Shown here: one piece after another, positions 6,710-14,200 of the stretch
How positions within the stretch are numbered: the stretch's first letter is position 1
Layout: the number at the start of each line of letters is the position of its first letter
Source: a virus
Reading direction: 5' to 3' (one strand)
Virus record (IMG/VR): IMGVR_UViG_3300037189_018449
Location: 1-29,785 of that record
Length of the DNA: 29,785 nucleotides
Program-made: the position numbers and the translations under genes
Notes under the pieces: model-generated
Seen by the model: only the letters and a program-made list of their open reading frames with translations
Told to the model about the DNA's origin: nothing
Databases searched by the model: none

Positions 6710-7465
6710 CTATGCTTGAAATACTTTACCGTCTACGACGCAAGTATAATCGTGTATCTGAATTAACTGGATATGTGGATAATCATTCACCACATGTGCT
6801 ATGGCAAATCCTGCCTGCCAGTTCTTCTGAATGGAATAATCCATTTGGCTTTCATCGCAAAGATGACCAATCTCATATCCACGCAGTTCTTGACCAGACA
6901 AATTATATGTCTGGAAATATGCGCCCATTCGATGAGAATGACCGCGTACCAAAGACACGCCCCAATTATTTACATCGTTTCTGACAGATTCGCCAGAATG
7001 CTTTGAGATGGATTCTCCATGATGACCATAGATATCTCCGAACCTCTTAATGGGTGGTTCATGGTAATAATGCCACTGAAACCCATGCTTCTCATATTCA
7101 TAAAGAACATTAGGATTCAGCAATTCTAAAAATTGTGGAGCCTTCTTTGAAAGATAATCTCCATGTCTTGTCCAGCCATGATTACCATCATGGAAATGCT
7201 TATCAGCCTTTGGAGCAAGTCTATTAATTTCTGCAAGAAAATCTCTTGTACCTGCTACTCCACCATCATTGACAGAAATAGACATTTCTAATGGCTTATC
7301 TGCTGCCCAACGTGAAGTAGAATCAGCATCATCAATATCACCTAAAAGGTCAACAGCGTCAGGCTTAAATGCCTTAAAAACTTTAAAAAATAGTTCTAAC
7401 TTGCGAGGATCGTGGCGTGGGAAATGTACGTCCGAAACCATGATCCATTTAAGATCGTTAGTCAT
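6710..7465 (-). CDS. calcineurin-like metallophosphoesterase
   Basis: A 251-residue enzyme of the metallophosphoesterase superfamily with all the metal-binding motifs in order: DVH (D12, H14), GDIDD (D43), GNH (N95, H96), GHHGE (H148) and GHSHR (H176, H178). These coordinate a pair of metal ions for phosphoester hydrolysis. Phage members act on nucleic acids, nucleotides or protein phosphates; the substrate cannot be told from sequence. It fills nearly the whole protein, with no extra domain. ATG 7465 overlaps the end of the HNH gene by 8 nt and has AAGGA about 6 nt upstream. The fold is certain. Confidence 0.93.
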   Translation of the reverse strand: MTNDLKWIMVSDVHFPRHDPRKLELFFKVFKAFKPDAVDLLGDIDDADSTSRWAADKPLEMSISVNDGGVAGTRDFLAEINRLAPKADKHFHDGNHGWTRHGDYLSKKAPQFLELLNPNVLYEYEKHGFQWHYYHEPPIKRFGDIYGHHGESISKHSGESVRNDVNNWGVSLVRGHSHRMGAYFQTYNLSGQELRGYEIGHLCDESQMDYSIQKNWQAGFAIAHVVNDYPHIQLIQIHDYTCVVDGKVFQA

Positions 7466-7730
7466 TTAATTCCTTTGCTTGATGAGCCTTATTATGTTGC
7501 TGGCGGGTACAGAGAAAGAGATTCTTTAATCTGTTATCTTGTTTATTTTCATTTATGTGATGAACAGTTTCCCATTCTTCTAATATTCTGTCAAGATGTG
7601 ACTCTACGACAAGGCGGTGTTCATAGTACCAACCTTTGAAAGATTTAGGATGTTCAGGAATATTTATTAAAATATAACCATCATTATTTTTAACTGCTCT
7701 TTTACCCCACGATTTTACGGGGTTATACAT
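7458..7730 (-). CDS. free-standing HNH endonuclease
   Basis: A 90-residue nuclease. The HNH/ICEA-type pattern is visible: YEHRLVVE at 36-43, VHHINENKQDNRLKNL at 56-71 (H57/H58 being the general-base region, then N60 and N70) and QQHNKAH at 78-84. I start it at ATG 7730, whose A is shared with the TAA of the preceding gene (TAATG). The frame is open to 7784, but that start lies within the upstream gene. Small HNH proteins between phage structural genes are commonly homing endonucleases; some phage HNH proteins assist terminase. No terminase gene lies in this window, so a homing role is more likely. Confidence 0.9.
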   Translation of the reverse strand: MYNPVKSWGKRAVKNNDGYILINIPEHPKSFKGWYYEHRLVVESHLDRILEEWETVHHINENKQDNRLKNLFLCTRQQHNKAHQAKELND

Positions 7731-8164
7731 TAATGACCTATTGCTATAAAGTGTAATGTAAAATGGTTTGTGTTTTGACTCCACTTACCACCAGAAGGCT
7801 GGGTAAGATAAAAAGTTACAGAGTCCTTACCTCCACTTACCGCACCAGTAATTGCACTTGTTCTAATTGTAACACCCGAAGTTGGTCCATCATATGTAGC
7901 AGTTACCACTGGTGTAGATTGAAAACTATTTCTAAACCCATAAGTATATTTTAAAGTTTGAGTATTCCAACCAGTCCACCCAGCAGTATACTGGATAATA
8001 TTTGCTTCTAATCTCATAGACTTTATAGAAGAATCTAATTGTAATGGGGCTGACCAATTACTAAGAATATAATACTTATGTGCTGTTGCTTCTTGGGCTA
8101 ATGCTTCTGATTGTGCTATAAAATTATTAATAGCCTCTACGTCAACAATTAGATTATTAGACAT
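7730..8164 (-). CDS. tail accessory protein with lectin-like C-terminal beta domain
   Basis: About 144 residues (149 if started at 8179). The N-terminus is helical (INNFIAQSEALAQEAT) and could trimerise. The C-terminal 90 residues alternate hydrophobic and polar in beta fashion, with the segment YTYGFRNSFQSTPVVTATYDG and an end HFTLHFIAIGH. That pattern resembles the H-type lectin fold, in which the F..P.V.V motif and a terminal beta-strand are typical. This would fit a receptor- or glycan-binding tail appendage. ATG 8164 gives an 8-nt overlap with the preceding gene and follows a GGTGG; the upstream ATG is possible. Position after the fibre genes supports a virion role. Lectin assignment is tentative. 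Confidence 0.7.
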   Translation of the reverse strand: MSNNLIVDVEAINNFIAQSEALAQEATAHKYYILSNWSAPLQLDSSIKSMRLEANIIQYTAGWTGWNTQTLKYTYGFRNSFQSTPVVTATYDGPTSGVTIRTSAITGAVSGGKDSVTFYLTQPSGGKWSQNTNHFTLHFIAIGH

Positions 8165-8546
8165 ATAATGTTCCACCATCCTTATGCATAGATGCCTCTT
8201 TTGAACTTACAAGAAGAACATCTTTATATACAAAACCTAGATTTTTAAAAATGTCTGGATCTGTAACATGCATTTTTTTATAATCTGATATTAAGTATAT
8301 CTTGTGGGTAGAGATGTCTCTAATCAAAGTACCATCTCTAAAACCGACTATACCAGAAATTTTAATATCTTTCATAGCATATTCTGTTGTATAAATTATT
8401 TTAAGATTCCAAGATTCCCGCGCTCTATCTGAAACAAAGCGGAACCTCTTGGAGCCTTTGACAAGAAAATATCCTTTTTCTGTCTGAGCAATCAAGCCGC
8501 CCGGAACGCGGGTATTAGACCTACGAACCTTTCTTCGAAGAAGCAT
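8157..8546 (-). CDS. two-repeat phage protein of a predominantly actinobacterial motif
   Basis: A 129-residue basic protein with two related units of about 45 residues. One begins near residue 16 (GGLIAQTEKGYFLVKGSKRFRFVSD), the other near residue 71 (GTLIRDISTHKIYLISDYKKMHVTD). Each has the form G-x-L-I, short turn, Y/F-L-V/I, basic pair, then a beta-strand and a helix with an S/T-D break. I recall similar G-L-I...-V-Y-L-I-x-x-G-x-K-R repeats in actinobacterial surface proteins and phage tail proteins. The link is from memory and not proved here. It overlaps both neighbours (26 nt and 8 nt) and has AAGGG 8 nt ahead of its ATG. A role as a tail-tip or wall-binding part is inferred. Confidence 0.7.
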   Translation of the reverse strand: MLLRRKVRRSNTRVPGGLIAQTEKGYFLVKGSKRFRFVSDRARESWNLKIIYTTEYAMKDIKISGIVGFRDGTLIRDISTHKIYLISDYKKMHVTDPDIFKNLGFVYKDVLLVSSKEASMHKDGGTLYV

Positions 8547-8742
8547 TTGCTAATGCCCTTGAAAGTTCTTCAATGCGCTTGTCACGTCCCTGAATTTCCT
8601 GAGTTGCCTGTGCCTTTAACACAGCCATTTGCATTTCATAATTTGTAGTGACCTGACCAATACGGTTCTGAAGTTCCTGCACTACTAGTTCAAGTGTTGT
8701 TGGTTCAGCCTGTTGTGGCTGTTCCATAATCTGTTCTGACAT
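8521..8742 (-). CDS. small coiled-coil protein
   Basis: A 73-residue hydrophilic protein. After a Gln/Glu/Pro-rich start, residues 17-66 form one long helix with heptad-like spacing (LELVVQELQNRIGQV ... KRIEELSRALANA), typical of a dimeric or trimeric coiled coil. ATG 8742 has AAAGGA about 6 nt upstream and its own promoter-like site. No cysteine, membrane segment or enzyme motif is present. Such proteins in tail clusters can be fibre trimerisation pieces or chaperones; the function is not determined. Confidence 0.75.
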   Translation of the reverse strand: MSEQIMEQPQQAEPTTLELVVQELQNRIGQVTTNYEMQMAVLKAQATQEIQGRDKRIEELSRALANASSKKGS

Positions 8743-8766
8743 TTTTAATCCTTTCGTGTCTTTTAT

Positions 8767-8796
8767 AGTATAACAAAAATTTTATTTTATTGACCA
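8767..8796 (-). promoter_or_regulatory. promoter ahead of the coiled-coil gene
   Basis: The minus strand carries TGGTCA (8791-8796, four of six matches to TTGACA), an 18-bp spacer and TATACT (8767-8772), with TGT directly before the -10. It fills the 57-nt gap between the Gly-rich gene and the coiled-coil gene, about 25 nt from the start codon. Confidence 0.55.
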
Positions 8797-8799
8797 ATA

Positions 8800-9045
8800 T
8801 TATGTCGATTGAATAATGAATCCCCAACCAATTTTATTAGTTGTAAGGATAGTCATGTCATAATATGTTCCCGCCCCGCCAAATTGCATGTTACCAAAAA
8901 AGTTATCTCCACGTAGATGATTTGCTCCTGTAACAGGAGGCACAGGGTTTAGATAAGACCCAACTCCCCCAAACTGCATACCCCCAAAAACGGTACCAGC
9001 AAATTCCCCCGATAAAGAAGTTGTGCCCGTATCATTATTGCCCAT
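8800..9045 (-). CDS. small Gly-rich structural protein with two repeats
   Basis: An 81-residue protein. Two copies of a short unit are seen: FGGMQFGGVGSYLNP near residues 20-34 and FGNMQFGGAGTYYDM near 50-64. They share F-G-x-M-Q-F-G-G-x-G-(S/T)-Y. The protein is nearly free of charged residues. Composition and position directly after the 605-aa fibre gene suggest a small virion or tail-fibre component. GGAG lies 5 nt before the ATG at 9045, which follows the fibre stop by one base. No family recognised. Confidence 0.72.
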   Translation of the reverse strand: MGNNDTGTTSLSGEFAGTVFGGMQFGGVGSYLNPVPPVTGANHLRGDNFFGNMQFGGAGTYYDMTILTTNKIGWGFIIQST

Positions 9046-9046
9046 A

Positions 9047-10864
9047 CTAACTCCACATAACTTGAACGACTAGATCTGAGCCAGCAGTTGTTGAACCTAC
9101 TTGAGTTACCGCTACGGTTAAATAATCACCAGAAGCCACGCTTGAACCACTATTAAATCCAGATGAAATTAATCCAGAAGTTGTTGAACCTGAAGAAATA
9201 GATATTCCAGATGCAGTAAATATACTATTTTCTCCAGTAATGCCGTTCTTTCTAACATCTATAATCATAGCAGAGCCTGAAGGAGCAGTTCCCACACTTG
9301 CTCTAACTCCATTAATTGATCTTGTCCCGCCTGTATCATTATAGAATCTGTAATCCCAAGGACCGGCTGTTGAAACAGATCCCGTCACACTAAATGGAAT
9401 TGTTTCATAGAAAAATTTATTATTAACATAATTTTGAGTTGCTACACCTGAACCAGAAATTGTTAAAGAACTAAAATTAGTTTGAGATGTTGATGTCGAA
9501 TTTCCAGCATTTGTAGCATAAGCAACTGATGCAGTAGTAATTGAAACAGATGGATAATAATAAGATGCTGGTTGACCACCTAAACTTGCTGAATTACTAG
9601 CAGTTGAGATAGAACCTGATGATATTAGATAACCTTGATTATTTACATATGCTTGTGTAGCAACATTAGAACTTGAAATAGTTAATGTTGAAAAATTAGT
9701 TTGTGATGTTGTCAAAGAGTTACCTGCGTTTGTAGCATATACCACAGAAGCAGCGGTAATTGAAGATGCAGGATAATAATATGATCCCGGCTGTCCAGCC
9801 AAAGATGCCGAATTTAAAGCACTAGAAACTGATCCGGTTGCTACGCTGGAACCAAGATTCACAGTTCCGGTAAAACTTGGGTTATTGATTGGTGCTTTAA
9901 GTCCAATTAAAGAAGCAGTTGTAGTAGCAAAATTTGGATCATTTCCAAGTGCTGCAGCAAGTTCACTTAAAGTATCTAAAGTTGTCGGTGCAGAATTTAC
10001 AAGATTAGTTATTTCTCCGCGAACAAAAGCAGTTGTAGCAATCTGTGTCGTATTTGTAGCAGATGGGGCAGTAGGTGCTAAAGGTGTTCCTGTAAAATTA
10101 GGTGAACTTATAGGAGCATAATATGATTGTGCTTGACCAGCAAAATTATTTGAATTATTTGCTGTTCCGCTTGACGCGGAGTATGAAACGCTGGCTGGAA
10201 TTGGTGCTGCTCCAGCACTTGATGAATATAGGGAAGATCCTGAATTAATAGCATACGCCACTGATGCTGCATTAATTGATGATGCAGGGTAGTAGTAGGT
10301 TGATGCTTGACCACCCAAATTTATAGAATTATTTGCTGTTCCCGCTGATGCAGAATATGACACACTTGCGGGAATTGGAGCAGCCCCTGCTGATGCTGCA
10401 TAAGAAACACTAGCAGGAATAGGCGCAGCGCCCGCACTTGAAGAATAAGTAGAAGATCCAGAATTTGTGGCATAAGTCACAGAACCAGAAGATGTAATAA
10501 AACCTTGATTTGTAACATAATTTTGAGTTGCTACCGATAACCCGCCAACACTTGCACCAGTAAAATTAGAACTTGCAAGCAAGGCGTAGGCAGATCCAGA
10601 TATTCCATTTAGAGATGTTGCATTGCTGGTAGTACCGCCAACTGGAACATTTATAGTTACAGATCCGCCCGTAGCCGTCGCGGTAATGCCACCCGTAAAA
10701 TTCATGTAAGAAGTTGATGATGAAACAGTTGTACCCTGATTAGCAGAAACTAGAAAAGATACAGATGACGCAGAAGATCCAACAGGTCCAACTGGACCCT
10801 GTACACCAACGCTACTTACAGTTACTTGATTAACTGTCTGCTGAATATTAATGTTGTCAGTCAC
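9047..10864 (-). CDS. tail fibre with collagen-like and Stf-like repeats
   Basis: A 605-residue fibre starting at GTG 10864 (a GTGA overlap with the preceding gene, GGAG about 10 nt upstream). Near the N-terminus GVQGPVGPVG (about 20-29) is a short collagen-like run. The shaft is Ser/Ala/Thr/Asn-rich and repetitive: AGAAPIPASVSY occurs three times, and units of the form GGQxxxYYYPxxSIxxASVxYAxNxG recur at least four times. Residues 259-332 carry a well-known fibre module, PLAPTAP ... IATTAFV ... LDTLSELAAALGNDPNF ... FTGT, found in lambda Stf and P2 gpH-type side fibres. The C-terminal 100 residues are a beta-rich domain that is likely the receptor-binding tip. Confidence 0.9.
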   Translation of the reverse strand: MTDNINIQQTVNQVTVSSVGVQGPVGPVGSSASSVSFLVSANQGTTVSSSTSYMNFTGGITATATGGSVTINVPVGGTTSNATSLNGISGSAYALLASSNFTGASVGGLSVATQNYVTNQGFITSSGSVTYATNSGSSTYSSSAGAAPIPASVSYAASAGAAPIPASVSYSASAGTANNSINLGGQASTYYYPASSINAASVAYAINSGSSLYSSSAGAAPIPASVSYSASSGTANNSNNFAGQAQSYYAPISSPNFTGTPLAPTAPSATNTTQIATTAFVRGEITNLVNSAPTTLDTLSELAAALGNDPNFATTTASLIGLKAPINNPSFTGTVNLGSSVATGSVSSALNSASLAGQPGSYYYPASSITAASVVYATNAGNSLTTSQTNFSTLTISSSNVATQAYVNNQGYLISSGSISTASNSASLGGQPASYYYPSVSITTASVAYATNAGNSTSTSQTNFSSLTISGSGVATQNYVNNKFFYETIPFSVTGSVSTAGPWDYRFYNDTGGTRSINGVRASVGTAPSGSAMIIDVRKNGITGENSIFTASGISISSGSTTSGLISSGFNSGSSVASGDYLTVAVTQVGSTTAGSDLVVQVMWS

Positions 10865-11220
10865 GAATTAATAACTCCAGTATTCACCAAAAACCATCCT
10901 GTTAATAGCGTAGTTTTTACTCCCGTCGATGAAGTCAACTGTAACTGATACGCGGCCCTTGGAGTAATAAAAACACTTGTCTTAGCAGAAGTCAAATTAA
11001 TATTTATTTGACCTGCTGAAGCAGTAAAAGTAATTCCATCTCCCGCCGCGCTGGGAGCGCCAGAAGCGGTAGCGCATAAAACCTTCCCACCCGGCTTATC
11101 TCTAACTTCCATGTATGCGGAAGCACCTGTTAGATTAATGGCAGAGCCGGAAGAATCAGTATATGTCAGGGCTAATTGAAAATTATCACCCTGAATTATA
11201 TTATAATTAACTTCTTTCAT
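10861..11220 (-). CDS. BppU-like small tail/baseplate protein
   Basis: A 119-residue beta-rich protein: YNIIQGDNFQLALTYTDSSGSAINLTGASAYMEVRDKPGG, then later strands ending YQLQLTSSTGVKTTLLTGWFLV. The pattern of an early G-D-x-F, then 'x-D-x-x-G-x-x-x-x-L-T-G', then a measured loop and a final strand is that of N-terminal BppU domains and related tail proteins, which attach receptor-binding parts to the baseplate. ATG 11220 has AGGTGA about 6 nt upstream and a TATAAT in the gap before it. Its stop overlaps the fibre start by GTGA, so the two are probably made together. Family assignment is likely but not certain. Confidence 0.78.
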   Translation of the reverse strand: MKEVNYNIIQGDNFQLALTYTDSSGSAINLTGASAYMEVRDKPGGKVLCATASGAPSAAGDGITFTASAGQININLTSAKTSVFITPRAAYQLQLTSSTGVKTTLLTGWFLVNTGVINS

Positions 11221-11237
11221 TCAAATTCACCTAACTT

Positions 11238-11246
11238 ATTATATCA
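11238..11246 (-). promoter_or_regulatory. extended -10 promoter ahead of the BppU-like and fibre genes
   Basis: The minus strand reads TGATATAAT in the 32-nt gap after the 1543-aa fibre gene, about 20 nt before the next start codon. No convincing -35 is visible. Confidence 0.5.
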
Positions 11247-11252
11247 TTCATA

Positions 11253-14200
11253 CTATTTCACTAACCATTGCTCTACATTGTCAGAAATGTCTTTTAGTTT
11301 AATCCAATTTGGATTTACTGGTTGACCTTTTCTTAAATAAAGTTTGCCCAATAGTCCTACTGGGGACCATTCTTTTCTTTGTTCCCTTGGAACATATTCC
11401 AAATTTGGATCAAAGTCCGGGTTCATCACAGGCTCTTTCATAGAAATTATTTCTGCATTTTCTGGTACAACTAAATTTTGAGGAACATTATTTACCTTAC
11501 AAGTTTTTGTTTCTCCATCAACATCTACCCATTTATAATAATCAATATTTTCAAGAATTTCTCTACCAAAATCATCTGTTAAGTATTGATTCTTCCATTT
11601 ATTCCATGCTGCATCTCCCAAAACAGATGGATTGGCAGAAATTATTCCAATAATATTACTAGAACTTGTTTGAGCAATAACAATTTTTTCTTCTAAAAGT
11701 TCTACCGAATACCCAACCCTATCTTCACCATTTGCATTTCCGTCATACCATTCAAACATTTCTGCATAGTCTGCATTACCAGTTATTGAGCCGTTATTTG
11801 TATAAGTTGCACCATCACCACGAACTCTAAAAACATTATTATTAGCATTATCACTAACATTTAGGTTTGATCTACACAAAATATGTGATGAACTAGTATC
11901 TCCCGCTTGAGCAAGCGTGGTTCTTATTATTGTTGATGCATATCCTGTTGGAATAACCTGTGCATAGATTACAACTCCGCTTCCTGTTGTATATGGATTC
12001 AATACCGTACCACCGCCAGAAGTAGCCATGTTTGTTGGACCAGAAAAATTTATAGTAGAAGTAGAAGTTAACCCTAGATAACCATTTTGTACAGTGACTC
12101 CAGTAAGGCCATTTGGAGAATCGAAACTTACAACACCATTGTCATAAGAACCTATCCATCCTGCAACATTACCATCTGGTCCATCAAATTGAATGGATGG
12201 GTTACCACGCATATAAAAATTTAAAGCAGTGCTTGGAGTTCTTGCATAAATTCTAAGATTTTGTTCAGAAGCAGTACCATTTTTATTAGGATAAATTCCA
12301 TACCAACTATATGGTATAATTGTTCCATTATCATTATATAAACCAGTTCTGCTATATGCATAAGGAGATACTGGAGTGGGTCTAGCCTTATAGGATGTTT
12401 CAAAGGCAATCGTTGTACCACTAGCAGTTGGAACAGTTTGAGTAAATAAATAAGTTCCCGCGCTTCCAGAAGTTGAACTAATTGAATTTGAAGATATAGC
12501 CCATCCACCAATAGATCCAGACTGAGCATTTACAGTTCCAATTACAGAAGCACCAGTAGCATAAAGATTACCATTAGCATTAACAGTAAATTTTCCATTA
12601 GTACCAAAATTATCTGTTGCTCCCGCAAAAAATACATTATTTCCAGTACCTAAATACATTCCATAATAACTACCAGAGTTTGAAGCATAAAGATTATTTG
12701 TGTCTACCGTCCATCCACCAATGCTCCCTGAAGTTGCATTTATTACTCCAGTTACAGAAGCATTACCAGCAATTGAAACATTGTAGCCATCCCACCTAAA
12801 ATAACTAGAAGCATTTCCAATATCAAAAGCGGGTACAATTTGTGTAATTCCCGGCAAGGAAATCGCCCTATATCCAATAAACCATCCAGCACTAGAAGAA
12901 CCATAGTTTGGTTTACCAGCATAAACAGCGCCGCCCTGTAAAACTGTCATAGGTAATTGGATATTTCCACTTGCATCAAGATTCACCAATTGACCATTCA
13001 TATTAACCAATTGACCATTCACACTAACCAATTGACCATTCACATTAATTATTTGATTATTTATATTGCCAATTGATTGATTAATGGATGTAATATTATT
13101 TTGTGTTGCATACCTTGCATCACCAGTTGTAGTAGTTAAAGCATTACCACCAGTAACATTAATTTGACCGGCAATCTGTAAACTATTACCATCCCATCTT
13201 ACATAATTAGTATCATTTCCAATATCTAAAACAGGAACAATTTGTGTAGTTGTTTGAGTCTGACCAGTTATATTATTAAAATATCCGCCAAACGGCCCAT
13301 AGGTTGCTCCAAACTCTCCGCCTTGGAAAGGGTATATTTGAGTTGAACTTGATTGAGTTTGACCAAAAATATTATTAATATAGCCGCCGAAAGTTCCATA
13401 ATTTGCACCAAATTCGCCTTCTTGAAAATTATATGTTTTAGTTCCTTGAATTTGAGTAACATTAGGATTTTGACCAGAAATTGTTTGAACTTGAACGGTT
13501 TTATATCCCATAAACCATCCAGCACTTGATGATCCATACGTTGGTTTACCAGCATAAATAGCACCACCCTGAATAACAGTTGTAGGTGCAATAAACTGAC
13601 CGGAAGCGTTTAATGTTTGAGTTCTATTATAAAGTTCAGATATGCTTGAAGAAACATTAATTTGACCATTTACAGTAAGAGTTGTTCCATCCCATGTTAA
13701 TTGATTCCCAAGACTAAAGGCACCTGAACCATTGACATAAAAAGGAGTATTTGGATCATTGTAAGAAGCGGTAGTATTTGAGGTAATAGCAATTAGATTT
13801 TCTGAATCAGTTTTACTTACTTGGAATAAAAGTTTTTTATTACTACCGCCTTGAATTAGGAACTGTGTACCATTCCATTTAAAATAAGTTAAATCGTTAC
13901 CAACTCTAAATTGATTACCTACGAACCACCAATTATATTTATTTAATCTTATTCCGGTATCTCCAGTGTGATACCAACTTTGTGTTGGCGCTCCCTCTGT
14001 TGGGTGGAAACCCATTGTTAATTCTTGAATTGATGCAACTACATTTGATGTTCCATATATACTAGAAACTGGATCTGCATAATAAATATTCCCATAAATA
14101 TCTGTATAGCCTAAATATGTTGAAGTAGAACTTACAATTAAAGAACTTGCTGATAATGGAATAAATCCCGCAAAAGGTCCAGAATTTCCACCAAACATTC

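Noticed and set aside
7458-7784. A longer HNH protein beginning at 7784.
   Set aside because: The extension lies inside the upstream gene, and the TAATG junction at 7730 gives a normal HNH start.
10108-10314. A 68-aa His/Gln-rich frame inside the 605-aa fibre gene.
   Set aside because: It is another frame of the repetitive fibre sequence and has no start signals of its own.
12985-13042. The 21-bp tandem repeat as a CRISPR array.
   Set aside because: It has no unique spacers, the units are contiguous and it is in frame within a fibre gene.
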